Assembly (NCBI RefSeq): GCF_001427605.1
Contig: NZ_LMGZ01000019.1
Coordinates: 62,001 to 126,000, forward strand
Direction of reading: 5' to 3'
Source: Devosia sp. Root635
GTDB lineage: Bacteria; Pseudomonadota; Alphaproteobacteria; Rhizobiales; Devosiaceae
Length of the DNA stretch: 64,000 nt
Under the pieces are notes generated by a model. It saw only the letters and a program-made list of their open reading frames with translations, did not search any database and was not told where the DNA came from. The stretch's first letter is position 1; every line of letters starts with the position of its first letter. Position numbers and translations under genes: made by a program. Shown here one piece after another: positions 40,295 through 48,860 of this stretch.

Positions 40295-40360
40295 GGTCTT
40301 TCGTCTGGCTGGTGGCGCCGTCTGTAACCCACGATTGGCTCGCGCGAAAGGCTCCCCGCG

Positions 40361-40771
40361 CTACTGCTCCCGCGCCTGCCGGGCCAGCGACAGCACTTCC
40401 ACCGGCTTGCCCGCAAGCGCGTCGTCGACCTTGGCGATCAAATCGGCCAGGGTGAATGGCTTGGTGATGACGTCGTAGATCAGCGCTTCGAGCCCATGCG
40501 CCCGCTCGCGCTGGTCGGCAAAGCCGGTCATCAGCACAATAATGATATCGGGATATTTCGCCGCCACATGCAGAGCCAGCCCGATGCCATCCATGATCGG
40601 CATCTTGATGTCGCTCAGCAGCAGGTCGAAACGCCCGTTTTCGGCGTCGACAGTCTCGGCGGCAAGGCCGCCATCCTCCTCGGCGACCACCTCGTGGCCC
40701 TTCATCGTCAGGGCGCTGACCACGAAGGCGCGCACCGAGGGATCGTCTTCGGCAACCAGAATGCGGGCCAT
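40361..40771 (-). CDS. cpdR: CpdR-like response regulator
   Basis: 136 aa, a single receiver domain. The acidic pair is in ILVAEDDPSVRAFV, the phospho-acceptor is Asp54 (LLLSDIKMPIMDG), Thr is in LMTGFADQRERA and Lys in VITKPFTLADL. The family segment TGFADQRERAHGLEALIYDV identifies CpdR, which when unphosphorylated brings ClpXP to the cell pole to destroy CtrA and other cell-cycle proteins. ATG 40771 overlaps the stop of the upstream gene. Confidence 0.9.
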   Translation of the reverse strand: MARILVAEDDPSVRAFVVSALTMKGHEVVAEEDGGLAAETVDAENGRFDLLLSDIKMPIMDGIGLALHVAAKYPDIIIVLMTGFADQRERAHGLEALIYDVITKPFTLADLIAKVDDALAGKPVEVLSLARQAREQ

Positions 40772-41631
40772 CAATGCTGCTCCGGAATAGGATCGGGTTT
40801 GAATGCCGCGCTCGCCGCGACGATCGGGGTGCTCTGCCCACCCGCAAAGCTGAGGCGAACCCGCGTCGCCTCGCCCGGCGGCAAGGGAAGCTGGGTGTCG
40901 AAGGTCGAGCGCTCGCCGCCCATCAGATCGCGCACCGAGGGGTCGACGCTCCATTCATAAATGCCCCGGCCTTGCGCATCGATCAACGTCACCACCACCG
41001 GCGGGACAGGCACCGGCTCGGGCATCATGCCGACGATCTGGGCCGATACGATCAACACTTCCTTGCCGTCGCGCAGCGTGCGCAGGCTCGATACATTGGA
41101 AAAATCGAGCCCCACGACATTGACGCCCATGCCCACCGCCTCGTAGACGCCGGCCATGGCCGGAAAGCGTTCCACCACCTGGATGCGGCCAAGATAGCCG
41201 GTAGCCAGGATCAGGCCGAGCATGACGAAGCCGGCGATCCGCGACGTCCGGCGCAGCCGCGCCAGCGGCAGATCGGCCGCCATGGCGGTCTGCCGGCGCG
41301 TGAACGCCATCTGGCGTTTGCGCAAGATGGCGGCTTCGGCCTTGGCGGCCGCGCTGGATATGCTGGCCGCCTGCATCTGCTGTTCCAGTTCCAGCCGGTG
41401 CGCCACCTCGCTCGCCACCGCGCGCTCCTCGGCCGTCAGGGCCTCGTCGAGCCCGTCTTCGGCCATGGCCTCGAAGGCATCTTTCTGCTCGGGCGTAGCC
41501 TCTTCCACGTCCAGCGGCGGCTGCTGCCAGTCCCGCCGGCAATGGGCGCACTGCACCTTGCGACCCACCGAGCCGATGGCCTCGTAGGTCACCTGGTACT
41601 TGGTCTGGCAATGTGGACAGGTGATGATCAT
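40771..41631 (-). CDS. MJ0042 zinc-ribbon membrane protein upstream of cpdR
   Basis: 286 aa. The N-terminus MIITCPHCQTKYQVTYEAIG with CAHCRRDWQ gives two CxxC pairs of an MJ0042-type zinc ribbon. Then come a charged coiled stretch (about 45-110), a membrane helix (about 132-152) and a C-terminal beta-rich domain (DUF3426-like). A protein of this form is regularly found by ftsE in Alphaproteobacteria. Role unknown; stop overlaps the cpdR start. Confidence 0.85.
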   Translation of the reverse strand: MIITCPHCQTKYQVTYEAIGSVGRKVQCAHCRRDWQQPPLDVEEATPEQKDAFEAMAEDGLDEALTAEERAVASEVAHRLELEQQMQAASISSAAAKAEAAILRKRQMAFTRRQTAMAADLPLARLRRTSRIAGFVMLGLILATGYLGRIQVVERFPAMAGVYEAVGMGVNVVGLDFSNVSSLRTLRDGKEVLIVSAQIVGMMPEPVPVPPVVVTLIDAQGRGIYEWSVDPSVRDLMGGERSTFDTQLPLPPGEATRVRLSFAGGQSTPIVAASAAFKPDPIPEQH

Positions 41632-41850
41632 CGGGCCAGACGGAACGGAGGACGGAATAGGTCACTGCCGACCCTAAAGGGCGGGGGTTAAAACTCCTCA
41701 AACCATTCCCGTACTTCCGCCATCCACCACATTTGCGCCGCTTTCGTGCCGGCAAGCAGGCTGCCATGCGCATGCAGCGGCCTTGGCTGTTATGATGCGC
41801 CCAACACCTGATTCGCGTTGATCTGCGCACCAATTGCGGAGCCTCTGTTC

Positions 41851-42513
41851 TTGATCGAGTTTTCCAATGTCGGGCTGCGTTACGGCAACGGGCCCGAGAT
41901 CCTGCGGGACCTGACCTTCTCGGTCGAACCGGGCTCGTTCCATTTCCTTACCGGCCCCTCCGGCTCCGGCAAAACGAGCCTGCTCCGCCTGCTGCTGTTG
42001 TCGCTCAAGCCTTCGCGCGGCCGCGTCACCATGTTCGACGAGGATGTGAGCAACCTCACCCAGGATCGCCTCCTGCAGATGCGCCGTCATATCGGCATCG
42101 TCTTCCAGGAATTCCGCCTGCTCGACCACCTGACCACCTTCGAGAACGTGGCCCTGCCTTTGCGCGTGCTGGGGCAGCCGGAAAGCGAATACCGCCCCAA
42201 TGTCACCGAATTGCTCGAATGGGTCGGCCTGGGCGAGCGCATGAATGCTCTGCCGTCGCTGTTGTCCGGTGGTGAAAAGCAGCGCGCCGCCATTGCCCGC
42301 GCCGTCATCGCCCGGCCCAAGGTGCTGCTGGCGGACGAACCCACCGGCAATGTCGACCCGGACCTGTCGAGCCGGCTGGTCCATCTCTTCGCCGAACTCA
42401 ACCGTACTTTGGGCATGACCATAATCCTGGCCACCCACGAATTGCCGCTGCTGGACCAGTTCAACTATCCGCGCATGCTGCTCAGCAAGGGCGAGCTGGT
42501 GATTCATGATTGA
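41851..42513 (+). CDS. ftsE: Cell division ATP-binding protein FtsE
   Basis: 220 aa from TTG 41851, chosen because it gives the normal start (LIEFSNVGLRYGNG) and has GGAG 9 bases upstream; an earlier TTG at 41818 would add an unlikely leader. Walker A is GPSGSGKTS, the signature LSGGEKQR, Walker B VLLADEPT. With FtsX it forms the divisome ABC complex that activates periplasmic peptidoglycan hydrolases. ftsX overlaps its end by 8 bases. Confidence 0.95.
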   Translation: MIEFSNVGLRYGNGPEILRDLTFSVEPGSFHFLTGPSGSGKTSLLRLLLLSLKPSRGRVTMFDEDVSNLTQDRLLQMRRHIGIVFQEFRLLDHLTTFENVALPLRVLGQPESEYRPNVTELLEWVGLGERMNALPSLLSGGEKQRAAIARAVIARPKVLLADEPTGNVDPDLSSRLVHLFAELNRTLGMTIILATHELPLLDQFNYPRMLLSKGELVIHD

Positions 42514-43435
42514 GCGTGTCCTCCGCCTCTGGCCGTCCCGCAAGGGCGCCGCACCCATCGTTCCCGAAAGGAGCGTCGCCGGCCGCACGCTGCTGCTGCT
42601 GATCACCATCATGAGCTTCCTCTCCGCCGTGACCCTGGGCGGGGTGGTGCTGGTGCAGAAATCGGCCATCGCCTGGTCGGCCGATGTCGGTCGCGAAGTG
42701 ACCATTCAGATCCGCCCGGTCGAGGGCGAGGTGATGGATTCCAACCTGCGCACCGCCGTCTCCCTGGCCGAGGCGACCCCCGGCGTCGCCTCGGCCAGGG
42801 CGCTGACCATCGCGGAAAGCCAGCAACTGCTCGAACCCTGGCTCGGCACCGGGCTCGACCTCACCGCCATCGAAATTCCGCGCCTCGTCGTGGTGCAGCT
42901 TGCCGACCCGGTGGACGCCGATATCGAAGGGCTCGGCCGCAACCTTGCCGCCGTCAAGGGGGCCAGCCTCGATACCCATGCCGCCTGGCGGCGGCAGCTC
43001 AACACCATGGCCGGCACCATCGTTCTCTCTGGCCTGCTGGTGCTCATCCTGATCGGCGCCGCCACCGTGCTGGCCATCGTCTTCGCCACGCGCGGCGCCA
43101 TGGCGACCAACCGCGAAATCGTCGACGTGCTCCACTATATCGGCGCCTCCAACAAGTTCATTGCCGGCGAATTCCAGGGGCGCTTCCTGTCTATCGGCCT
43201 GCAGGGCGGCCTGCTGGGTACCGTGGCAGCCATGCTGTTTTTCACGCTGATCGGCACCGCGGCCGGCAACATGCTGTCGAGCGAGGCCGGCGCCCAGGTC
43301 GGCGTATTGTTCGGGCGTTTCGCGCTGGGTCTTGACGGCATTATCGGCATCGTGGCCGTGGTGCCGGTCATCGCCGCGCTGACCGCCATCACCTCGCGCG
43401 TCACCGTGCGGCGCTTCCTGGCCGAAACGTCCTGA
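42506..43435 (+). CDS. ftsX: Cell division protein FtsX
   Basis: 309 aa with four membrane helices: one near residue 30-55, a long periplasmic loop, then three at about 170-195, 220-250 and 275-300. The pattern EIVDVLHYIGASNKFIAGEFQ is the FtsX signature region. It anchors FtsE at the septum. Start ATG 42506 overlaps ftsE. The pair is divergent from the MJ0042/cpdR genes, placing division and cell-cycle proteolysis genes together. Confidence 0.94.
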   Translation: MIERVLRLWPSRKGAAPIVPERSVAGRTLLLLITIMSFLSAVTLGGVVLVQKSAIAWSADVGREVTIQIRPVEGEVMDSNLRTAVSLAEATPGVASARALTIAESQQLLEPWLGTGLDLTAIEIPRLVVVQLADPVDADIEGLGRNLAAVKGASLDTHAAWRRQLNTMAGTIVLSGLLVLILIGAATVLAIVFATRGAMATNREIVDVLHYIGASNKFIAGEFQGRFLSIGLQGGLLGTVAAMLFFTLIGTAAGNMLSSEAGAQVGVLFGRFALGLDGIIGIVAVVPVIAALTAITSRVTVRRFLAETS

Positions 43436-43496
43436 CCGCGTCGATATCGCGGCCACGGAGCGCGGTCTCCCCGCTCCCCTGAGCCTGCCCTTCCAT

Positions 43497-43576
43497 CGTC
43501 ATCACCCGGCTTGTCCGGGTGATCCATCTTGCAGCCATGCGGAACCATGGATTGCCGAACAAGCCGGGCAATGACG
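43497..43576. repeat. Palindromic intergenic repeat, family C, copy 1
   Basis: CGTCATCACCCGGCTTGTCC begins the element and GGCAATGACG ends it; the halves are imperfect reverse complements around a short middle containing GCGGAACCATGG. The inner arm CACCCGGCTTGTCCGGGTG is itself a hairpin. A related copy lies at 49643-49724. It fills most of the 266-bp gap between ftsX and plsC, where I see no gene. Confidence 0.85.
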
Positions 43577-43701
43577 ACAAGGGGGCTTCTGCCTTAGCAA
43601 GCCGACGCCGCCACCCATATGCGGTTGGCAGGGCCGACACCCTCGCCAAGCCGGCATTTGCCCGTTAAGACGCTCGAACGGCCCAAGCCTGGGAGATATT
43701 C

Positions 43702-44511
43702 ATGGCTATCGTGCAGGCGGTGCGCAGCGCGCTGTTCTATTTCGTCTTTATCGGCCAGACGGCAATCATCGCCTTCATCGTCGGCTGCATAGCGCTGGTC
43801 AGCGGCCGCACGCCGCTCAGCTGGGCCATGGCCGTTTTCTGGTGCCGGTCAAACCTGACCTACCTGCGCGCCTTGACCGGCGTGAAAACCCTGGTGACCG
43901 GTCAGGAGAACATCCCCGAAGGCGGCTGCATCATCGCCTCCAAGCATCAGAGCGACTGGGACGTCTTTTCGATCTTCCCCCATACCGGCCGGCCTGCCTA
44001 TGTCATCAAGAAGGAGCTGATGCGCATTCCCTTCTTCGGCTGGGCGGCGCGCTCGCTGGACTGTATCGAGGTCGATCGCAAGCGGGGCGCCGAGGCCATT
44101 CCGGCCATGATGCGCCAGGCCCATGCCGCCATCGATCGCGGCTGCCGCATCGTCATCTTCCCCGAAGGCACGCGCAAGGCGCCCCTGGCGCAGCCCGATT
44201 ACCGCCAGGGCATTGTGCGACTCTATCTGGAGCTCAACGTGCCCGTCGTGCCGGTGGCGCTCAATTCCGGCCTGTTCTGGGGCCGCAACAGCCTCGTCAT
44301 CTGGCCCGGCACCGCCGAGGCGAAATTCCTGCCCCCCATCGAAGCGGGGCTCTCGGCCGACGTCTTCCTCGACCGACTCAAAAAAGCCATCGAATCGGAG
44401 TCCAACGCCCTTATCCTCAAGGCCGACGACCAGGGCCTTTCCCGCCCTGTCGGACCCGAATTGCGTGAGCGCCTCGATGCCATCAGACACAAGAGCGGCG
44501 TCCAGGCCTGA
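43702..44511 (+). CDS. plsC: 1-acyl-sn-glycerol-3-phosphate acyltransferase (PlsC-like)
   Basis: 269 aa. Membrane helix at residues about 8-34, then acyltransferase motifs: KHQSDWD (HX4D), IVIFPEGTR, and VPVVPVALNSGLFWG. It adds the second acyl chain in phosphatidic acid synthesis. Placement after ftsEX is common in Hyphomicrobiales. ATG 43702, with GGGAG 7 bases upstream. Confidence 0.93.
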   Translation: MAIVQAVRSALFYFVFIGQTAIIAFIVGCIALVSGRTPLSWAMAVFWCRSNLTYLRALTGVKTLVTGQENIPEGGCIIASKHQSDWDVFSIFPHTGRPAYVIKKELMRIPFFGWAARSLDCIEVDRKRGAEAIPAMMRQAHAAIDRGCRIVIFPEGTRKAPLAQPDYRQGIVRLYLELNVPVVPVALNSGLFWGRNSLVIWPGTAEAKFLPPIEAGLSADVFLDRLKKAIESESNALILKADDQGLSRPVGPELRERLDAIRHKSGVQA

Positions 44512-44574
44512 CCACTATATATTGACGAAATCGCCGAACACCCACATACATATAGTCGTCAGATGCAAGGGCGC

Positions 44575-44608
44575 TTGACATGCCCTGCATTTTGTTCTAT
44601 TTTTGTTC
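44575..44608 (+). promoter_or_regulatory. Promoter overlapped by a LexA (SOS) box
   Basis: A perfect -35 TTGACA (44575-44580) is followed after 17 bases by TATTTT (44598-44603). Across the -10 lies GTTC-N7-GTTC (44594-44597 and 44605-44608), the alphaproteobacterial LexA site. The gene start at 44639 is about 30 bases further on. LexA would block RNA polymerase here until DNA damage. The spacing of all elements is right; no experiment is implied. Confidence 0.8.
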
Positions 44609-44638
44609 TTGTTTGATACCCGCTGCGGGGATAGCGTG

Positions 44639-44983
44639 ATGGCCGGCTATGGCGAGAACAGGGTAGTGATCCACGGCTTCGGTCGGCAGAGCAACTGGCT
44701 CGGCCGATCCGGGCGAGCCTATGATCTGGTCAGCGAAAATCTCGACCGTTTCGCCATGACCGATGCCGACCTCTATCTCATCGCCAAGGGCAACCATGTG
44801 CTCTGGGTCGGCTCGACCGGCGAACTGGTCGCCGATCCGATGAGCCGCACGCGCTTCCGCCTGGCGCTCGATTGCGCCGACCGCGCCTTCCGCCTACTCA
44901 CCCCCAGCGCCATCGCCGAGCGCCTCAGCACCATCTGGGACCTCGAAGGCGCCGAACCGGCACAGGGCATGCAGGCGGCTTAG
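44639..44983 (+). CDS. Putative SOS-regulated small protein, 114 aa, unknown
   Basis: ATG 44639, with CGGGGATA upstream as a modest ribosome site. The protein is soluble: a beta-rich first half (AGYGENRVVIHGFGRQSNWL, then ADLYLIAKGNHVLWVGSTGE) and a helical second half (DCADRAFRLLTPSAIAERLS). It has no motif I recognise. A consensus promoter with an embedded LexA box lies just upstream, which is the only clue to function: it should be made after DNA damage. It stands alone, between plsC and a repeat. Confidence 0.8.
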   Translation: MAGYGENRVVIHGFGRQSNWLGRSGRAYDLVSENLDRFAMTDADLYLIAKGNHVLWVGSTGELVADPMSRTRFRLALDCADRAFRLLTPSAIAERLSTIWDLEGAEPAQGMQAA

Positions 44984-45025
44984 CCTGCGGGCGCATCGAC
45001 GCTCAACCTCTCCCCCACCACCGCG

Positions 45026-45151
45026 CGTCACCCTCGGGCTTGACCCGAGGGCTCTGTACTTGCGGAGCACAAGGTAAATGAAGTGCCCTCGGGTCAAGCC
45101 CGAGGGTGACGATCGGGTATGTGGTTGAGACCCGCGGATCAAGTCCGCGGG
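45026..45151. repeat. Palindromic intergenic repeat, family D, copy 1
   Basis: CGTCACCCTCGGGCTTGACC (45026 on) and its near reverse complement ending at 45111 flank a variable centre with GTACTTGCGGAGCACAAGG. A second hairpin of similar type follows (CCCGCGG at 45131 with CCGCGGG at 45145-45151). The element occupies the centre of the 328-bp space between the SOS gene and rpmF, in which I see no gene. A second copy lies at 56479-56563. Confidence 0.85.
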
Positions 45152-45311
45152 AGGCGACTGTGAGTGGCGTCGGAATTGCGCGTGCGCCTCCCACACAACC
45201 CCCCTAGCCAAGCCCGTTCTCTTCCTCTATAGAGCCGACCAATCCCTTTCAGAGATTTTCCTCTCTGGGCCGCTCTGGCGGCGCAACGATATTGAATTCG
45301 GAGTACCGACC

Positions 45312-45491
45312 ATGGCAGTGCCAAAACGAAAGACCTCGCCGATGAAGCGCGGCTTCCGCCGCTCGGCCGACGCTCTTGCCACCGCATCCTACGTCGAAGA
45401 CAAGGATAGCGGTGAGCTGCGCCGCCCGCATCACGTCGACCTCAAGACCGGCATGTATCGCGGTCGTCAGATCCTCGACGTCAAGAAGTAA
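45312..45491 (+). CDS. rpmF: 50S ribosomal protein L32
   Basis: 59 aa, ATG 45312 to TAA 45491. The sequence opens [20 protein letters not shown] and ends [14 protein letters not shown], the well-conserved alphaproteobacterial L32, a small basic protein of the large subunit. It lacks the zinc-binding cysteines of some bacterial L32 forms, as usual in this group. CGGAG lies 7 bases upstream. A strong terminator follows. Confidence 0.97.
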   Translation: MAVPKRKTSPMKRGFRRSADALATASYVEDKDSGELRRPHHVDLKTGMYRGRQILDVKK

Positions 45492-45533
45492 AACGAAAGA
45501 CGAGGCGCGAATTGCGCTCGTTTCTGCTATTGC

Positions 45534-45575
45534 AACGGCCGATCCCTGGCGGGGTCGGCCGTTTTGCTTTTTCTT
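45534..45575 (+). terminator. Intrinsic terminator after rpmF
   Basis: AACGGCCGATCCC (45534-45546) pairs along 13 bases with GGGGTCGGCCGTT (45551-45563), one G-T pair, with loop TGGC. A T-rich tail (TTTGCTTTTT) follows, making a classic rho-independent terminator. It ends rpmF transcription 37 bases before fumC. Confidence 0.92.
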
Positions 45576-45611
45576 GCCGCCATCAAGAGCGGCCAATTTC
45601 GGAGCTAAGCC

Positions 45612-47012
45612 ATGAGCACGCGCGTTGAATCGGACACGATGGGCACGATCGAAGTCCCCTCCGACAAGTATTACGGCGCGCAGACGGCCCGCAGCCTGAT
45701 GAACTTCGACATCGGCGGCGAAAAGATGCCGACCGAGATCGTCACTGCCTTTGGCGTGCTCAAGAAGGCCGCTGCCCTGGCCAACCACAAGCTCGGCCTG
45801 CTCGACGAAACCACCCGCGACCTGATCGTGGCCGCTGCCGATGAAGTCATCGCGGGCAAGCTCGCCGCTCACTTCCCGCTCGTCGTCTGGCAGACCGGTT
45901 CGGGCACCCAGTCCAACATGAATGTGAACGAGGTCATCTCCAACCGCGCCATCGAAATGGCTGGTGGCACCATGGGCTCCAAGAAGCCTGTGCATCCCAA
46001 TGACCACGTCAATATGAGCCAGTCGTCCAACGACACTTACCCGACCGCCATGCATATCGCCGCCGTCGAGGCACTGGAAAACTACCTCTTCCCCCGTGTG
46101 CAGCTGCTGCGCGACACGCTGCACGCCAAGTCCGAACAATTCATGGATGTCGTCAAGATCGGCCGCACCCACCTGCAGGACGCAACGCCCCTGACCCTGG
46201 GCCAGGAAATCTCCGGCTGGGTCGCCCAGATCGACTATGCCGTCGCCGCCATCAAGGCCACCCTGCCCCAGCTCAAGGAACTGGCTTTGGGCGGCACCGC
46301 CGTCGGCACCGGCCTCAATGCCCATCCCGAGTATGCCGTGGCGGTCGCGAAAGAAATCGCCACCCTCACCGGCCACGGCTTCGTCACCGGCCCCAACAAA
46401 TTCGCCCTGCTGGCCGGCCACGATGCCTTTGTCGGCACCTCGGGCGCGCTCAAGCAGCTTGCCGTCGCCTTCATGAAGATCGCCAATGACGTGCGCTGGC
46501 TGGCCTCCGGGCCCCGCTCGGGTCTGGGCGAGCTGACCATTCCGGAAAACGAGCCCGGCTCATCCATCATGCCGGGCAAGGTCAACCCGACCCAGTCCGA
46601 GGCCATGACCATGGTGGTCGCCCATGTCATGGGCAACGACGCCGCCATCGGCTTCGCCGCCAGCCAGGGCAATTTCGAGCTCAACGTCTTCAAGCCCGTC
46701 ATCGCCTACAATTTCCTGCAGGCCGTGCGGCTGCTGGCCGACAGCGCCAAGAGCTTCAACGACAATTGCGCCGTGGGCATCGAGCCCGACCGCAAGCGCA
46801 TCAAGCAGCTCGTCGACCAGTCGCTGATGCTGGTCACCGCCCTCAACCGCCGGATCGGCTACGACAACGCCGCCAAGATCGCCAAGACCGCCCACAAAAA
46901 CGGCACTACCCTGCGCGAGGAAGCCATTGGCCTGGGTCTGCTGACCGGCGAGGAATTCGACGCCGAAGTAAAGCCCGAACAGATGGTCGGCCCGCTCAAG
47001 CTGAAGAAGTAG
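45612..47012 (+). CDS. fumC: Class II fumarate hydratase
   Basis: 466 aa. Signature [16 protein letters not shown] with the catalytic Ser, [18 protein letters not shown] and [14 protein letters not shown] are all present. It interconverts fumarate and malate in the citric acid cycle without an iron-sulfur cluster, and so works under oxidative stress. ATG 45612, with GGAG 7 bases upstream. Confidence 0.97.
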   Translation: MSTRVESDTMGTIEVPSDKYYGAQTARSLMNFDIGGEKMPTEIVTAFGVLKKAAALANHKLGLLDETTRDLIVAAADEVIAGKLAAHFPLVVWQTGSGTQSNMNVNEVISNRAIEMAGGTMGSKKPVHPNDHVNMSQSSNDTYPTAMHIAAVEALENYLFPRVQLLRDTLHAKSEQFMDVVKIGRTHLQDATPLTLGQEISGWVAQIDYAVAAIKATLPQLKELALGGTAVGTGLNAHPEYAVAVAKEIATLTGHGFVTGPNKFALLAGHDAFVGTSGALKQLAVAFMKIANDVRWLASGPRSGLGELTIPENEPGSSIMPGKVNPTQSEAMTMVVAHVMGNDAAIGFAASQGNFELNVFKPVIAYNFLQAVRLLADSAKSFNDNCAVGIEPDRKRIKQLVDQSLMLVTALNRRIGYDNAAKIAKTAHKNGTTLREEAIGLGLLTGEEFDAEVKPEQMVGPLKLKK

Positions 47013-47106
47013 CCGTTCGGACGCCATTCATCTGCGACCCATTAGGCACTCTTTGCGGCGGACCGCCAATCTGGCATGGTCCGCCCAGGGAACAAGGAGA
47101 GCCAAC

Positions 47107-47565
47107 TTGGTCGAACATGTCTACGTGCCGCCGACCGGTGCCGCGCCACGCCGCACCGGGCCGTTCATTCCGCCTCTGCTGATCGTGCCCTTCCTGGTCT
47201 ACAACCTGGTCGCCTTCATCTTCCTGGGCGGCAATCCGGCCGGCTGGGGCAATACGGCGTTTTCCATCCCCATGGTCTCGGGCGTGCCATGGGCCGTCTC
47301 CATCGGCGACCTGCTGGTCGTCGGTTCGCTGATCCTGCTGTTTTTCGAACTGCTGAAATCCACCCGGATCGGCACGGTGTCCATCCTCGAGCACATGCTC
47401 TCGATGATCGTTTTCGTGGTGATCCTGGTCGAGTTCCTGCTGCTCGGCGCAGCATCGAGCTCGGTCTTCTTCATCCTGCTCGTCATGTCGCTGATCGATG
47501 TCGTGGCCGGTTTCACCATGTCCATCACGTCAGCCACGCGCGATATGAGCATGGCGGGCCACTAG
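47107..47565 (+). CDS. Four-helix membrane protein, unknown
   Basis: 152 aa from TTG 47107, with AAGGAGA 6 bases upstream; a longer frame lacks a ribosome site. After a proline-rich start (VPPTGAAPRRTGPF) there are four membrane helices (about residues 18-36, 55-82, 94-115, 117-140). It is common in Hyphomicrobiales after fumC, but its function is unknown to me. The last helix is followed by a short polar end. Confidence 0.8.
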   Translation: MVEHVYVPPTGAAPRRTGPFIPPLLIVPFLVYNLVAFIFLGGNPAGWGNTAFSIPMVSGVPWAVSIGDLLVVGSLILLFFELLKSTRIGTVSILEHMLSMIVFVVILVEFLLLGAASSSVFFILLVMSLIDVVAGFTMSITSATRDMSMAGH

Positions 47566-47594
47566 GCCCGCTCGTAGCGGCTATTGCCGACCGC

Positions 47595-47810
47595 TCAGGC
47601 GACGATACTCGTCCGGTAGCCCAGCGGCATCCGCTTCACGACGACATTGGCGCCATCGGCATAAGCCCCGACGGCGCCATCGGCATTGCCGCGCCGGCGG
47701 GCGCGCTGCGGCGCCAGATTGGCGCGCGCGGCCAGCAGCTGGCTGACAAAGGCGGCAGTGGTTTCGCTGCGGCGCAGCGACGGGCGCGGGCGCGGCGCAT
47801 CGATCAGCAT
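47595..47810 (-). CDS. Small conserved basic protein, 71 aa
   Basis: From ATG 47810 (weak ribosome site; the open frame extends to 47927). The pattern AFVSQLLAARANLAPQRARR ending in KRMPLGYRTSIVA resembles a short protein I associate with Hyphomicrobiales genomes, in which a QL.AAR..L.PQRARR helix and a VKRMP.GYR end are kept. It is basic and proline-containing, with an Arg-rich centre, and could bind nucleic acid or a membrane partner. No role is known to me. Confidence 0.65.
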   Translation of the reverse strand: MLIDAPRPRPSLRRSETTAAFVSQLLAARANLAPQRARRRGNADGAVGAYADGANVVVKRMPLGYRTSIVA

Positions 47811-47990
47811 CGGAAGTCCGGCTGGCTTTGTGTCAGAACTGGCCAATTTCGCCTCGCTTGTCTCAAAGCGGGCCAGCCTGTCTCGAAATGAAACAACCCA
47901 TCTGGCCCTATGCCCTATTAGGGGCAATCGGCGTGCCAGATGCTAACGTTTTGTTAACGCTTTCCGCTCCCAAAGCGAAGAATGGTTAAG

Positions 47991-48758
47991 TCAGAAATTG
48001 TCCTTGCCCTTGCGGATGGCCGCAAACACTTCGGCCGGATCGGCGCCTTCAAGGCCATAATGCCGGGCCAATCCCGGATCATCGGCGCGCAGGAACGGAT
48101 TGGCCGCCTTGTCTTCGCCGAGCAGGAAGGGAATGGTCGCCCGCCCGGACGCCTGCAAGGCCTTCACCTCCGCCGCCCGCTTCTGTAGGGCCGCATTGTC
48201 AGGGTCGATGGACAGCGCGAATTTGGCATTGCTGGCGGTATATTCATGCCCGCAATAGACCAGCGTATCGTCAGGCAGCGCGCGCAACGCCTTGACCCCT
48301 TCCCACATGGGCCCCGGCGTGCCCTCGAACATGCGGCCGACCCCAAGCGAAAACAGCGCATCGGCGGTGAACAGATGCTTGCCCGCCTTGTCGTGGAACA
48401 CGATGTGTCCCAGCGTATGGCCCGGCGCGTCATAGACCGCGAACCTGGTCTCGCCCAGGCTCACACTATCGCCGCCGGATACCAGCTCATCGAGATCGGC
48501 AATCTTGTCGACCTCGCCCCGCGGCCCGACCACCCTTGCGCCGAATTCGGCCTTGAGCTCGGGAATAGCCTCGACATGGTCGATATGGTGATGGGTGATA
48601 AAGATGTCGCTCAGCGTCCAGCCGCGATGCACCAGCGCATTGCGGATGGCGCCGGCTTCCGGCGCATCGATGGCTGCGGTGCGGCCGCTGGCGGTGTCAT
48701 GCACCAGATAGCCGAAATTGTCGCTCCGGGCGGGAAACACATCGACGATCAGACTCAT
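47991..48758 (-). CDS. gloB: Hydroxyacylglutathione hydrolase (glyoxalase II)
   Basis: 255 aa from ATG 48758, with GGAG 8 bases upstream. It is a metallo-beta-lactamase fold protein with metal motif THHHIDHVE, then GHTLGHIVFH and FTADALFSLGVGRMFEG, and YCGHEYTASN at the C-terminal glyoxalase part. It hydrolyses lactoylglutathione to lactate and glutathione. Divergent from the methyltransferase gene, a common order in relatives. Confidence 0.95.
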   Translation of the reverse strand: MSLIVDVFPARSDNFGYLVHDTASGRTAAIDAPEAGAIRNALVHRGWTLSDIFITHHHIDHVEAIPELKAEFGARVVGPRGEVDKIADLDELVSGGDSVSLGETRFAVYDAPGHTLGHIVFHDKAGKHLFTADALFSLGVGRMFEGTPGPMWEGVKALRALPDDTLVYCGHEYTASNAKFALSIDPDNAALQKRAAEVKALQASGRATIPFLLGEDKAANPFLRADDPGLARHYGLEGADPAEVFAAIRKGKDNF

Positions 48759-48860
48759 GGCGGCACTCCGAGGCAGGGAAACCTGCAAGCTAGGCATGCC
48801 GGCACCACATGACAACCGCTCCATTGGACAAGTCTTTGGGAAAGCGGCAGAGTTGCGGCC

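Noticed and set aside
47943..47957. CtrA binding site CTAA-N7-TTAA
   Set aside because: One mismatch and no knowledge of the transcription start; kept only as a weak remark in a finding.
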